Assembly: GCA_009774175.1 (NCBI GenBank)
Contig: VSNG01000001.1
Span: forward strand, 186,001-250,000
Direction of reading: 5' to 3'
DNA length: 64,000 bases
Source of the DNA: Lachnospiraceae bacterium
GTDB taxonomy: Bacteria; Bacillota; Clostridia; Lachnospirales; Lachnospiraceae
Both the position numbers and the translations under genes were made by a program. Shown one piece after another: positions 1 to 9,132 of the stretch. Numbering within the stretch: position 1 is the stretch's first letter; each line of letters starts with the position of its first letter. Under the pieces are notes generated by a model. The model had not been told where the DNA came from. It searched no databases and worked only from the letters and a program-made list of their open reading frames with translations.

Positions 1-1683
1 GATTAAGGCTCTCTGCATGGCTTTTTCGTGGGGATTTCGGCAGACATACACCTCTTTCCCGTTCCGCGGGTCTGTTCCGGTATAATACATGACGGTGGAC
101 ACTGTGGAAGGAGTCGGATAAAAATCCTGCACCTGTTCCGGCATATAGCCAAGATCCCGCAGATATTCCGCCAGTGCAATGGCTTCTTTCAGCGTAGAGC
201 CGGGATGGGAAGACATCAGGTAGGGCACAAGAAACTGCTTCTTTTCCAGCTGTTCGTTGATCTTATAATATTTTCGCACGAAACGTTCATAAACTTCCTT
301 TTTGGGCTTGCCAAGCTTATTCAGTACGGCGTCCGAAATGTGCTCCGGCGCCACTTTGAGCTGACCGCTGACATGATGCTCCACCAGCTCCCTGAAAAAG
401 GTATCGTCGGGATCGGCCAGCAGATAATCGAACCGAATGCCTGAACGGATAAACACCTTCTTAACGCCGGGAAGCGCCCGGAGCTTTCGAAGAAGCGTCA
501 GGTAGTCCGAATGATCCGCTTTCAGATTGGGACAGGGCGAGGGAAAAAGGCACTGTCTGTTCTTACAGACGCCCTGACAAAGCTGTTTTTCGCAGGAGGG
601 ATGTCTGAAATTGGCCGTAGGGCCTCCCACGTCATGAATATATCCCTTAAAATCGGGCTCTTTAAGCATTTCCTCCGCTTCCCTTACGAGAGACTCATGG
701 CTTCTTACCTGCACAATCCTTCCCTGATGAAAGGTCAGAGCGCAGAAATTACAGCCGCCAAAACACCCTCTGTTACTGACAAGAGAAAATCGGATCTCCG
801 AGATGGCCGGCACACCGCCCGCCGCCTCGTAGGAGGGATGGTAAGTGCGCATATAAGGCAGGTCGTAGATATCGTCCATTTCCTGCATGGAAAGCGGCGG
901 TTGAGGCGGATTCTGTACCACATAAAGGCCGTTCGGATATGGCTCAACCAGAGTTTTTCCCGTGAAAGGATCCGTATTCTGATACTGTGTCCAAAAACTG
1001 TCTGCATAGCGCTTCGGCTGCGACTTCATTTCTTCATAGGAAGGCAGCATGACGCCGTCAAAAACGCCGCTGATATCCTTTGTCCGATAGACCGTTCCCG
1101 GGATAAAGGTAATATCCCTGACCGCAATGCCATTGTCCAGCGCTTCCGCAATTTCCACAATGGACTTTTCTCCCATGCCGTAAGAGAGAAGGTCGGCCTG
1201 ACTGTCCAAAAGAACGGACCGTTTAAAACTGTCCGTCCAGTAATCGTAATGGGCCATCCGCCGCAGACTGGCCTCAATGCCGCCGATGATCACCGGCACG
1301 TCTTTGTAACGCCTGCGGATCAGATTCCCGTAAACAACAGTCGCCCCATCCGGCCGCTTTCCTGTCAGACCGCCCGGCGTATAGGCGTCTGTGGGCCGGC
1401 GTTTCCCGGAAACAAAATAATGGTTTACCATGGAGTCCATATTTCCGCCGGAGACAAGAAAGGCAAGTCTGGGACGTCCGAATAACGCAATGCTGTCCTC
1501 GTTTTTCCAGTCCGGCTGGGAAATGATGCATACACTGTAGCCGTGGGCCTGCAGGACGCGGCTGATGATGGCATGGCCGAAGGAAGGATGATCCACATAG
1601 GCGTCTCCTATGACATATACAAAATCAGGCTGACTGATTCCCTGTTGTTCCATTTCCTGTTTTGAAATCGGCAGAAAACTCAT
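1..1683 (-). CDS. ygiQ: YgiQ family radical SAM protein (3' end cut by window edge)
   Basis: Seen: an open minus-strand frame from the ATG at 1683 to the window edge, 561 codons without a stop. It carries the radical-SAM cluster motif C307-x3-C311-x2-C314 (context NRGCFGGCNFC). Near the edge it has the FYPTPSTVSTVMYYTG stretch typical of YgiQ/UPF0313 proteins. Known: the family binds a 4Fe-4S cluster and S-adenosylmethionine, and its substrate is unestablished. An AGGAG motif lies 9 nt before the ATG, and the HAD gene ends 17 nt upstream, so the two are probably co-transcribed. The C-terminal tail is outside the window. The family assignment is secure; the reaction is unknown. Confidence 0.93.
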   Translation of the reverse strand, partial: MSFLPISKQEMEQQGISQPDFVYVIGDAYVDHPSFGHAIISRVLQAHGYSVCIISQPDWKNEDSIALFGRPRLAFLVSGGNMDSMVNHYFVSGKRRPTDAYTPGGLTGKRPDGATVVYGNLIRRRYKDVPVIIGGIEASLRRMAHYDYWTDSFKRSVLLDSQADLLSYGMGEKSIVEIAEALDNGIAVRDITFIPGTVYRTKDISGVFDGVMLPSYEEMKSQPKRYADSFWTQYQNTDPFTGKTLVEPYPNGLYVVQNPPQPPLSMQEMDDIYDLPYMRTYHPSYEAAGGVPAISEIRFSLVSNRGCFGGCNFCALTFHQGRIVQVRSHESLVREAEEMLKEPDFKGYIHDVGGPTANFRHPSCEKQLCQGVCKNRQCLFPSPCPNLKADHSDYLTLLRKLRALPGVKKVFIRSGIRFDYLLADPDDTFFRELVEHHVSGQLKVAPEHISDAVLNKLGKPKKEVYERFVRKYYKINEQLEKKQFLVPYLMSSHPGSTLKEAIALAEYLRDLGYMPEQVQDFYPTPSTVSTVMYYTGTDPRNGKEVYVCRNPHEKAMQRALI

Positions 1684-1699
1684 TGTTACGCTCTCCTGT

Positions 1700-2392
1700 T
1701 CAGCATCCTGCAGGTATCGGTTCCCGCTCATCCGCCGGCCCTGCGATAATGCCCTTTTCCATCAGTTCCATAAAATCAAAGGTATAGTAATCGGCCAGAC
1801 GCCGTTTTTCTTCATCCTGATACTCCGAATACTTATCGTAAACGGCACAGACCTTCATTCCCGCCGAAAGTCCTGCCTGAATACCCGGTATGATATCTTC
1901 AAACACAAGACAGTTTTCAGGAGAGACCGAAAGCGCCTCCGCTACAGCCAGATAGATATCCGGCGCAGGCTTCCCCTTCGATACATCGCAGGCAGTCATG
2001 ATACAGTCAAAATAATGCTCGAAATGATGGGCCTTCACAAGCGTCTCCACAAGCTCTCTGGAATTGCTGGTGGCGATCCCCGTCTTAATCCCCTGTTTTC
2101 TGCAATAGTCCAAAAGCTCCTGCACGCCTTTTTTGACGGGCACTTCAAAGGCGTATTTATCTCTGGCCATGCGGTTCCAGTCCGCCTTGATTTCTTCCAG
2201 TGTAGAGGGAATCTCAAAGCGTTCCTTAAAATAGGCCGCCGTTTCGCCAAAACTCATGCCTTCAATGCACTCCTGTAAATTTTCCGGCAGGGAAATGCCG
2301 AATTTTCCAAGATATTCAATATCTATCTCCTTCCAGATCCACATGGAGTCAACCATGGAGCCGTCCAGATCAAAAATTACAGCTTCTGTCAT
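1700..2392 (-). CDS. HAD-superfamily (subfamily IA) phosphatase/phosphomutase-like protein
   Basis: The 230-residue protein has all four HAD motifs. Motif I is FDLDGSMVDSM, with nucleophile Asp8 and acid/base Asp10 (the usual Thr is Ser). Motif II is the Ser/Thr in IATSNS, motif III the Lys in KGKPAPD, and motif IV is VFEDIIPGI. Known: IA members with a helical cap hydrolyse small phosphoesters or isomerise sugar phosphates (beta-phosphoglucomutase type). The substrate cannot be read from sequence. An AGGAGG site lies about 7 nt before the ATG. The gene is divergent from ylbJ, with about 63 bp between start codons, and precedes ygiQ. Confidence 0.88.
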   Translation of the reverse strand: MTEAVIFDLDGSMVDSMWIWKEIDIEYLGKFGISLPENLQECIEGMSFGETAAYFKERFEIPSTLEEIKADWNRMARDKYAFEVPVKKGVQELLDYCRKQGIKTGIATSNSRELVETLVKAHHFEHYFDCIMTACDVSKGKPAPDIYLAVAEALSVSPENCLVFEDIIPGIQAGLSAGMKVCAVYDKYSEYQDEEKRRLADYYTFDFMELMEKGIIAGPADEREPIPAGC

Positions 2393-2455
2393 TTATTTCA
2401 TCCTCCTGTATATACATGTACAAAGGCAGATTCATTCGACCAGGGGGTCGTTTCC

Positions 2456-3403
2456 ATGCAATCAGTACGAAAAACAATGTCATATTCCCGGCATAGGCTT
2501 CTGCCGCTTCTGTATACGACGCTTGGCCTCTATCTGATTTTCCTGCTTTTGCGTTATCCGGGCCTGTCCCTGCAATACGCGCTGACAGGACTTACGCTTT
2601 GGTTTGAAAAAATGATCCCTACGCTTCTGCCCTTTATGATTCTCTCAGGGATCCTGATTTCCATGAACCTGACCGAACGGTTCGTCCGTCTGCTGCATCC
2701 CCTGCTGCACTGCCTCTACGGCACAACCCCCAACGGCTCCTACACGATGATTATGGGTTTCCTGTGCGGATTTCCCATGGGAGCGCGGGTTGCCGGCGAG
2801 CTTCGAAGAAAGGGACGTCTGTCCAGGGAGGAGGCGCAGCTTCTGCTGGCCTTCTGTAATAATATCGGCCCCATCTATTTCCTGAGTTTTGTGGTTTCGA
2901 CGCTTTCATTACGGCAGCCGCTTCTTCCTTTTCTTGTTATGTACGGCGTGCCGCTTGTGTACGGCCTTGTTTTAATGCGGCTGTATGCCGTTCGCCGTCC
3001 TTTTTCCGAAAATACCGTGGAAGCAGCGGACTGTGAACCGGAAGGGCTTCTATCGGCCATGGATTCCTCCATCCTCTCGGGTCTTGTGGGAATCGGCAGA
3101 CTTGGCGGTTACATGGTGTTTTTCAATCTCCTGAACATTCTTTTCGTGCCATTTACGCATCTGCCGCCGTTTCTTTTACAGCTCTATAACTGTATTCTGG
3201 AAATTACAAGCGGCATTTCACGCTGTGGGCAGGCACACCCTTATCTGGCGCTGATAGCGCTGCCCTTTGGCGGATTTTCCTGCATCGCTCAGACATATGG
3301 CATGATAAACGGTACGGATCTTACCATACGTCCCTATCTGATTCACAAGCTGATACAGACCGCCCTCACAGCGCTTTGCTATTTCTTACTGTCACTGCTT
3401 TAA
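2456..3403 (+). CDS. ylbJ: Sporulation integral membrane protein YlbJ-like (nucleoside-recognition/Gate domain)
   Basis: The 315-residue polytopic protein has a hydrophobic first helix near residues 16-35 and about eight predicted membrane segments. The Gate-type signature MGFLCGFPMGARV is followed by a conserved NNIGP stretch. Known: YlbJ is an integral membrane protein required for Bacillus spore formation and belongs to the nucleoside-recognition-domain family. Context supports this: in Bacillus, ylbJ follows rsmD (ylbH) and coaD (ylbI), both of which lie a few kb away here. An AGGGGGT motif sits 7 nt before the ATG at 2456. It is one of only two plus-strand genes in the window and converges on the amidase gene. 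Confidence 0.85.
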   Translation: MQSVRKTMSYSRHRLLPLLYTTLGLYLIFLLLRYPGLSLQYALTGLTLWFEKMIPTLLPFMILSGILISMNLTERFVRLLHPLLHCLYGTTPNGSYTMIMGFLCGFPMGARVAGELRRKGRLSREEAQLLLAFCNNIGPIYFLSFVVSTLSLRQPLLPFLVMYGVPLVYGLVLMRLYAVRRPFSENTVEAADCEPEGLLSAMDSSILSGLVGIGRLGGYMVFFNLLNILFVPFTHLPPFLLQLYNCILEITSGISRCGQAHPYLALIALPFGGFSCIAQTYGMINGTDLTIRPYLIHKLIQTALTALCYFLLSLL

Positions 3404-3418
3404 CGGACCGCAGTCCGT
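3403..3418. terminator. Small hairpin between convergent ylbJ and amidase genes
   Basis: ACGGAC and GTCCGT form a 6-bp stem with a CGCA loop directly after the ylbJ stop codon. No T-tract follows on either strand, so activity as an intrinsic terminator is doubtful. Confidence 0.3.
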
Positions 3419-3446
3419 AAACGTATAACGTCTTATGCCAGGCAAT

Positions 3447-4931
3447 TTAGCGTTTCCTTCCCTTTGAGCGTCTTCTCCCCCGTCTCCGGCGTTTCCTGCT
3501 TTTTATAATCAGCGCCATGGAAAGCGCCATACCGATTACAGTCAGGGCGCAGACAAGGCACACTGTCAGGAAATAACGCAGGGAAGGATCTTTCTTTTCC
3601 TCCTGTTTGGGAGTTCTTCGCACCTCAATTGTGGTTTTCTTTTCGGCTGCTTTCTTTTCCGCCCCCGCCCTTGCCGCATCGGCCTCCGCTCTGGCCGCGG
3701 CTTCGGCCGCTTCCTTTTGGGCAAGTTCTGCGGCGATCTCTTCCTCCGTCTTATAATCCATGGAGGGAAGGGAAACCAGATTACTCTGCGTAAAAAGGTC
3801 GTATCCGTTGTAACCCCGTACGACGATCTGCGGGATGATATGGGGCGGCGCCTGCATCGTAAAGGTGATGGTATCCTGGGTTTTATCTCCCCAGGCAAGC
3901 CTTGGCGAAAAAGTTTCTCCGCCGTCATAGCTGTAATCATAATACAGCATACCGCTGTCATAATCCGCTGCCGAAAGCTCCACCGTGATCAGTCCGGTTT
4001 CCATTTCCTGATCCGTCACCTCAATCATGCAGACGTCCGGCTCTGTCGTATCCGGCCGCATGACGCCCTCGGGAACCGGCACCTGAAGAGTTTGGTAATC
4101 GCTGTAATCAACACCGAGCACATCGGATTTCAGATGAAAGTATTTGGCAGCCGAAGTTGCGTCCAGACGGCCGAAGGCTTCCCACTGGGACTTTTCTTCA
4201 CAAAAGGGGCGGTCGTTTGCGTGATCCATATGACAATGTTCGATCAGTACGCAGGGAAGATCCTGTTCTACGGAAAGCCGAATAATACCATAGTAGTCCG
4301 TGCCTCTGTCGTTCAGTCTGGTTTTAATGCCCCTAGAGTAGAGGCCGAGCTTTTCAAGCGCCTCCATTTCAATATCCGCAAAGGCATATCCCTCGCTGTA
4401 ATACCGTCCGAAGGCGGATACCCAGCACTCTGCGCCAAAGAGAGAATTGTGCTCTTTGGAAAGGTTAAAGTGAAGGCAGAAAAGGAAATCCGCGTCTACA
4501 CTTTTGGCAAAATTCACCCGCTCTTCCAGCGAAAGCTTCTCGTCACCCGTTCTCGTCAGATAAACAGCTACGTTCTCATACTTCTCCAGCTCTTCTTTCA
4601 TGGCCGCAGCCACAATCAGATTCAGCTCCTTCTCAACCAGACCGTCGTAAACGCCTCCCTCCGGACTGCCATCGTCCTTCACACCGCCGTGACCCGGATC
4701 CAGCACGATCACCAGATTATCTGCTGGCAGCTCCTCTGCCGCCGGCGCCGGCGAATCGGATTCCGCCCCGGAAGGAGGCGCATCCTCCTCTGCACTTTGT
4801 ATGGCAGGCGCCGGTTCCTCCTGCGCGGACAGATTTACTGCCGGCAAAAAGCACAGGATAAGTGAAAACAAACCGCATACGGCGGCAATTCCTATTCTGT
4901 TGTCATACGAATGCCTGAAAAAACTTTTCAT
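3447..4931 (-). CDS. Exported N-acetylmuramoyl-L-alanine amidase (Amidase_3) with C-terminal membrane anchor
   Basis: Zinc-dependent amidase of the AmiC/CwlD type that cleaves the bond between MurNAc and the stem peptide. Numbered from the start chosen here, a signal peptide ends near NLSA-QEE. An acidic Pro/Ala-rich linker follows. The catalytic domain begins at LDPGHGG (zinc His about residue 81), continues with the Glu-rich VEKELNL and the second zinc His in FCLHFN, and has the catalytic-Glu region VLIEHCHMDH. A beta-rich region, an Ala/Glu/Lys coiled coil, one transmembrane helix and a very basic tail end the protein. The frame extends to 4985, but that ATG lies inside a terminator-like hairpin, so I prefer the ATG at 4931, which gives a clean signal peptide. 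Confidence 0.85.
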   Translation of the reverse strand: MKSFFRHSYDNRIGIAAVCGLFSLILCFLPAVNLSAQEEPAPAIQSAEEDAPPSGAESDSPAPAAEELPADNLVIVLDPGHGGVKDDGSPEGGVYDGLVEKELNLIVAAAMKEELEKYENVAVYLTRTGDEKLSLEERVNFAKSVDADFLFCLHFNLSKEHNSLFGAECWVSAFGRYYSEGYAFADIEMEALEKLGLYSRGIKTRLNDRGTDYYGIIRLSVEQDLPCVLIEHCHMDHANDRPFCEEKSQWEAFGRLDATSAAKYFHLKSDVLGVDYSDYQTLQVPVPEGVMRPDTTEPDVCMIEVTDQEMETGLITVELSAADYDSGMLYYDYSYDGGETFSPRLAWGDKTQDTITFTMQAPPHIIPQIVVRGYNGYDLFTQSNLVSLPSMDYKTEEEIAAELAQKEAAEAAARAEADAARAGAEKKAAEKKTTIEVRRTPKQEEKKDPSLRYFLTVCLVCALTVIGMALSMALIIKSRKRRRRGRRRSKGRKR

Positions 4932-4972
4932 ATCCTTTAAGTTTCCTTTTTCTGCCATACAGGATAAGAATA

Positions 4973-5029
4973 AGCCGGCTTCCATGGAAACCGGCTCCTA
5001 GATTCCTTTTTACACCATCCTTTGATGGT
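4973..5029 (-). terminator. Tandem hairpins after the coiled-coil gene
   Basis: Downstream of the stop at 5038 on the minus strand are two hairpins. The first has ACCATC/GATGGT arms (5014-5029). The second is an 11-bp stem (4973-4983 with 4986-4996, one G-T pair), followed on the minus strand by a T-rich run. The second hairpin probably ends the coaD-coiled-coil transcript. Confidence 0.6.
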
Positions 5030-5037
5030 TTATGTAA

Positions 5038-5649
5038 CTACATCAGATTTAACTCCGGGCCGGATTCGGATTCCGTCTCCCCCTCGGCTTCCTTAAGCAT
5101 TTTCTCTACCTCTACGGGCCGCAACTCCGCACGGTTTGCCTTTACAATTTCGTTATAACCGTTAATTGTGTTAAAAAAGCTTTCATAGTGTTCCGTAGTA
5201 GCCGTGAGAGTTGCCGTCATGGCGTTTTCCAGATTGGAAAGCATTTCATCCAGATACTGCATGGCGGATGTCCGCACGCCGTTTGCCTCTATGGTCGCAT
5301 TATTCAAAATTTCCTGCGCCTGCGTAGCCGCTGCCCGAACCACTTCGTTCGCCTGGGCATAAGCCTGTTGCATGATTTCATGTTCATTAATAAGCTCCGT
5401 GGTCTGTACCGTTGCATCCTTGATCAAAGCTTCCGCCTTGGAACGGGCGTCGTTTAAAATCGCTTCCTTATTGGAAATGATCTTCTGATAACGCTTGATC
5501 TCGTCCGGCGTTTTCATACGGAGCTCCCGCAAAAGCTCGTCGATTTCCTCTTTATTTACGATAATATTGGTTTTCGACAGCGGCTGAAATTTACAGCCGT
5601 CAATGTAATCTTCTATCTCATCTATAAGTTGTTCAATTCTGCTGCTCAT
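5038..5649 (-). CDS. Conserved coiled-coil protein resembling V/F-ATPase peripheral-stalk subunits
   Basis: The 203-residue soluble protein is Ala/Glu/Gln/Asn-rich with long predicted coiled-coil heptads from about residue 20 to 165, and an acidic tail (EGETESESG). No catalytic motif or signal peptide is visible. Proteins of this type next to coaD in Clostridia are often labelled ATPase or V-type ATPase subunit H by coiled-coil similarity alone. There are no ATP synthase genes here, so a role in ATP synthesis is not supported. A DivIVA-like scaffold is an alternative. It starts 8 nt after the coaD stop, so it is almost certainly co-transcribed with coaD. Confidence 0.7.
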   Translation of the reverse strand: MSSRIEQLIDEIEDYIDGCKFQPLSKTNIIVNKEEIDELLRELRMKTPDEIKRYQKIISNKEAILNDARSKAEALIKDATVQTTELINEHEIMQQAYAQANEVVRAAATQAQEILNNATIEANGVRTSAMQYLDEMLSNLENAMTATLTATTEHYESFFNTINGYNEIVKANRAELRPVEVEKMLKEAEGETESESGPELNLM

Positions 5650-5657
5650 GCTTGCTC

Positions 5658-6146
5658 CTATCTCTTATATCCATATTTTTCATAGATCATCCGTCCCACA
5701 AAGTCCGGCACGCACTCTGAGATATCGCCGTTAAAACTGGCTATTTCCTTAACTGTAGTAGAACTTAAATACGCGTATTCAAGACTGGTCGTCAAAAACA
5801 CCGTATCCAGATTTCCGCCCGAAAATTTACGGTTAGTCTGGGCGATCTGCAGCTCATATTCAAAATCCGTAATCGCACGAAGTCCCCTGACCGCCACATG
5901 AACATCTTTTCCTGCGGCATAATCAACAAGCAGACCGCTGAAAGAATCTATCTTCACATTCGGTAGATCCGCGGTCGCTTCCTCTAACATTTTAACACGT
6001 TCTTCCACAGAAAACAATGGAGTCTTTGTTTTATTGTTCAAGACGCTTACCGTCAATTCGTCAAAAATCGCAGAGGCACGTCTGATAATATCCAAATGTC
6101 CATAAGTCACCGGATCAAAACTTCCCGGGTAAATTGCTGCCCTCAT
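5658..6146 (-). CDS. coaD: Phosphopantetheine adenylyltransferase
   Basis: CoaD transfers AMP from ATP to 4'-phosphopantetheine, the penultimate step of coenzyme A synthesis. Seen: the nucleotidyltransferase signature T14-Y-G-H17 after AIYPGSFDP, the phosphopantetheine-binding region AVRGLRAITDFEYE, and the C-terminal LSSTTVKEI motif. From the ATG at 6146 the protein is 162 residues, the family's usual length. A GGGGG run 8 nt upstream serves as ribosome binding site; the frame's 17 extra upstream codons lie near the promoter and are not family-like. rsmD is upstream and the coiled-coil gene downstream. Confidence 0.95.
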   Translation of the reverse strand: MRAAIYPGSFDPVTYGHLDIIRRASAIFDELTVSVLNNKTKTPLFSVEERVKMLEEATADLPNVKIDSFSGLLVDYAAGKDVHVAVRGLRAITDFEYELQIAQTNRKFSGGNLDTVFLTTSLEYAYLSSTTVKEIASFNGDISECVPDFVGRMIYEKYGYKR

Positions 6147-6202
6147 AATATAAGCCCCCACCATGCCGGTTAAAATGAAAATACAAAGATGCCGCAAAAC
6201 TC

Positions 6203-6231
6203 ATGATACTATATTAAAACACTTTTGTCGA
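6203..6231 (-). promoter_or_regulatory. Predicted sigma-A promoter for coaD
   Basis: On the minus strand TCGACA (6231-6226) and TATCAT (6208-6203) are separated by 17 nt, about 57 nt before the coaD start. It lies in an AT-rich gap after the rsmD stop. Confidence 0.5.
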
Positions 6232-6277
6232 AATGTCTTTATTTATTTTGAAATTTTTGGAAAAAAAGCGCGAAGTG

Positions 6278-6826
6278 TCAAGTTTTTCGACAAAAAAGGT
6301 GCCGATTCGTCTTATAGCGCTTCTCTTTTTCAGGGAAAAATCCCAGTTCCTCCAGCCATGATAGTTCTGACTGCAGGGAGGTCTCAACCACAATCAGGGT
6401 ATTTTCCGTTACCCACGGAAGCTCCTTTAACACGGAAAACACCCGTTTTTCATGTCCGCAGTCGTAAGGCGGATCCATAAAGATAATGTCCGCCTCCTTC
6501 TCATGAATGCCGTAAAGAGCGGAAAGCACATCCGTTTTTAATACCGTGGCCTGATCCGCCAGACGGGTAAACCGCAGATTTTCCATAATACAGGCTAAGG
6601 CCTTCCTGTCGTTTTCCACAAAATAGGCATGCTGTGCGCCCCGGCTCAGCGCCTCAATGCCGATGCCGCCGCTGCCGCTGAAAAGATCTACAAACAGGGC
6701 GCCCCCAAGATCAGGCTGTAACATATTAAACAGGGTTTCCTTAATCCGGTCCGTGGTAGGTCTGGTATCCATACCCTCCGGGGTTTTTAAACGAAGGCTT
6801 CTCGCCGTTCCCGCAATGACTCTCAT
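6278..6826 (-). CDS. rsmD: 16S rRNA (guanine966-N2)-methyltransferase
   Basis: RsmD methylates G966 of 16S rRNA during 30S assembly using S-adenosylmethionine. The 182-residue protein begins MRVIAGTARS, has an N-terminal TRPTTDRIKETLFNML block typical of RsmD, a Rossmann SAM-binding loop DLFSGSGGIGIEAL at residues 47-60, and the catalytic N-methyltransferase motif D118-P-P-Y121. The gene begins 21 nt after the parC stop and precedes coaD, the same order as ylbH-ylbI in Bacillus. Confidence 0.95.
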   Translation of the reverse strand: MRVIAGTARSLRLKTPEGMDTRPTTDRIKETLFNMLQPDLGGALFVDLFSGSGGIGIEALSRGAQHAYFVENDRKALACIMENLRFTRLADQATVLKTDVLSALYGIHEKEADIIFMDPPYDCGHEKRVFSVLKELPWVTENTLIVVETSLQSELSWLEELGFFPEKEKRYKTNRHLFCRKT

Positions 6827-6847
6827 ATTTTCTCCCGACTCTTTGAT

Positions 6848-9085
6848 TTATGCGCGTACCTTTACGCCCCTGCTGTCCCGGTGTCCCAGCTTGATTTTAT
6901 TTAACTCCAGTGTTCTTTCGCCGTACTCGATGGTCTGTTCCACCGCATTCTGGGAATAGTAAACGGCCTCGATTTCATCGGAGGCGGACAGCTTCATCCC
7001 GCGCACCCCGATAGCGCCCTTTTTCTTTTCGGGAATTTCTTCCACTGCAAAGCGCAGGAAATACCCGGCCCTGGACTGTAAAATAATATTTCTCTGCTCC
7101 CTGTAGGCCACCACACTGACCACCTCGTCGCCTTCCGAAAGCTTGGTGGCCGCCACTGTGCGCTTGGCAACATCAAATTCACCGCCGTCCACCACCTTTA
7201 ACATAGCCTGTTTTGTAGCAAAGATCACACGATACAGATTCAGATCGCTTTGACTTGCCGCGTAAATAATCGTTTCCTTTGCGGAGTCAAAGTTGCTGAC
7301 GTTGTCAATGGGCACGCCCTTGTCGCGGAATTTGCCGAAGGGGATGTCCATGGCTTTTACTGTATGAAGCTGCCCAGTATTGGTAAACAGACAGACCTTT
7401 CCCGTGTTTTTACAGATAAAGGCAAAGCGGTTTTCCCCGTCGGCGGCTTCTTTATTGCGCTCGTAAGTGGCCATGTCTATGGTTTTTGCATAGCCGAAGC
7501 GGTCCATCAAAAAGACGATGTCCATCTCCTCCGCCTGTTTTTCCACATACACGGCTTCCTCTGCATTGGTAATCTGCGTTCTTCTTTTTCTCTTGTATTT
7601 TTCCTTAATCTCGTCCAGCTCGTTGATGATTACCTGGGCCATGGAATCCCTGCGGGCAAGAATATCCTCATAGCGGTAAATATTCGCCATGGTATCCTCA
7701 TGCTCGTTTATCAGGGCCTCAATTTCCAGACCGATCAGCTTGTAGAGACGCATTTCCAGAATGGCAGTCGCCTGCCTTTCCGTAAACATAAGCTGTGCCG
7801 CCATCACTTTGGATTCTCTGGATTTGAATTTGATGCCGTCCGTTTTGCCTTCCACCAGACAGGCCTTTGCCATGGCCCTGTCTCTGGAACCGCGCAGAAT
7901 TTCAATAATCAGGTCGATTACGTTACAGGCTTTAATCAGGCCTTCCTGTATCTCCTTGCGTTCCAGCTCCTTTTCCAGAAGGTTTTTATATTTTCTGGCG
8001 GCTACCTCGTACTGAAAACCAACGCTTTCCCGGATAATTTCTTTCAGTCCCATGGTTTCCGGACGGCCTTCGCTGATGGCCAGCATATTGACGCCGAAGG
8101 TGTCTTCCAGCCGGGTCTTTTTATAGAGGAGATTTTTAAAGTTCTCCACATCCGCGTCCTTGCGAAGCTCTATGACAATGCGGATGCCTTCTTTGGAGGA
8201 CTGGTTGGTGATATCCACGATATCCTGTGTTTTTTTCGTTTCCGCAAGAGCCGCCACGTCCATTAGAAATTTACCGATATTTGCACCGATCATGGTATAG
8301 GGAATCTCGGTGATCACCAGATTGGTCTTACCACCCTTGGCTTTTTCCGTCTCCACTTTGCCCCGCAGTCTGATCTTGCCCATGCCGGTCTCGTAAATAT
8401 CCAGAAGCTCGTCCTGATTGATGACAATGCCGCCGGTGGGAAAGTCGGGGCCCTTGATATAACGCATCAGCTCTCTTGTAGTAATATTTTCATCCAGCAT
8501 ATAAGCCTTTGTGGCGTCGATCACCTCCGCCAGATTATGGGGCGGAATACTGGTGGCCATACCGACCGCAATGCCCTCGGATCCGTTTACCAGCAGATTG
8601 GGAATTTTGACTGGCAAAACCACAGGCTCCCGCTCCGTCTCGTCAAAGTTCGGAATAAAATCCACCACATCCTTATCCAGATCCGCAAGAAAGGCTTCCT
8701 GCGTGATTTGTTCCAGACGGGCTTCCGTATAACGCATGGCTGCCGCGCCGTCCCCCTCGATATTGCCAAAGTTACCGTGGCCGTCCACCAGAGGCAGACC
8801 TTTTTTGAAATCCTGAGACATCACCACCAGCGCTTCATAAATGGAGCTGTCGCCGTGGGGATGATACTTACCCATAGTATCGCCAACGATACGCGCCGAT
8901 TTTCTGTAGGGTCTGTCATAACGGATACCCAGCTCATGCATATCGTAGAGCGTGCGGCGCTGCACCGGTTTTAAACCGTCCCTTGCGTCCGGCAGGGCTC
9001 TGGCGATAATAACGCTCATGGCATAGTCAATATAGGACTTCTGCATAACCTCGGAGTATTCCGTTTTAATAATTCTGTCGTTCAT
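6848..9085 (-). CDS. parC: Type IIA topoisomerase subunit A (ParC/GyrA-like)
   Basis: DNA cleavage-and-religation subunit of a type IIA topoisomerase. Seen: the N-terminal SYIDYAMSVI block, the quinolone-resistance region around HGDSSIYEAL (residues 78-87), and catalytic Tyr119 in MRYTEARL. A long coiled-coil region and degenerate C-terminal beta-pinwheel blades follow. At 745 residues it is shorter than typical GyrA (about 800 or more). I see no obvious GyrA-box QRRGGKG, which favours a ParC-like decatenase over a supercoiling gyrase. The partner parE lies upstream, separated by a GNAT gene. Lachnospiraceae usually carry such a pair besides gyrBA near dnaA. Confidence 0.9.
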   Translation of the reverse strand: MNDRIIKTEYSEVMQKSYIDYAMSVIIARALPDARDGLKPVQRRTLYDMHELGIRYDRPYRKSARIVGDTMGKYHPHGDSSIYEALVVMSQDFKKGLPLVDGHGNFGNIEGDGAAAMRYTEARLEQITQEAFLADLDKDVVDFIPNFDETEREPVVLPVKIPNLLVNGSEGIAVGMATSIPPHNLAEVIDATKAYMLDENITTRELMRYIKGPDFPTGGIVINQDELLDIYETGMGKIRLRGKVETEKAKGGKTNLVITEIPYTMIGANIGKFLMDVAALAETKKTQDIVDITNQSSKEGIRIVIELRKDADVENFKNLLYKKTRLEDTFGVNMLAISEGRPETMGLKEIIRESVGFQYEVAARKYKNLLEKELERKEIQEGLIKACNVIDLIIEILRGSRDRAMAKACLVEGKTDGIKFKSRESKVMAAQLMFTERQATAILEMRLYKLIGLEIEALINEHEDTMANIYRYEDILARRDSMAQVIINELDEIKEKYKRKRRTQITNAEEAVYVEKQAEEMDIVFLMDRFGYAKTIDMATYERNKEAADGENRFAFICKNTGKVCLFTNTGQLHTVKAMDIPFGKFRDKGVPIDNVSNFDSAKETIIYAASQSDLNLYRVIFATKQAMLKVVDGGEFDVAKRTVAATKLSEGDEVVSVVAYREQRNIILQSRAGYFLRFAVEEIPEKKKGAIGVRGMKLSASDEIEAVYYSQNAVEQTIEYGERTLELNKIKLGHRDSRGVKVRA

Positions 9086-9132
9086 GGCTTACGATCTGAT
9101 CCTTCCTGTCAGAGCAGTTTTCCTGCATATTG

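Noticed and set aside
511..1485. Long plus-strand open frame opposite ygiQ
   Set aside because: It is a shadow of the ygiQ reading frame, with no recognisable protein features and no ribosome binding site.
3717..4865. Plus-strand open frame of about 380 codons opposite the amidase gene
   Set aside because: Residue composition (His, Arg, Cys-rich) and lack of motifs show antisense shadowing of a GC-biased gene.
5038..5649. ATP synthase or V-ATPase subunit
   Set aside because: Similarity is limited to coiled coil; no ATPase operon genes are near.
7250..8266. Plus-strand open frame opposite parC
   Set aside because: Same shadow effect; parC motifs on the minus strand are unambiguous.
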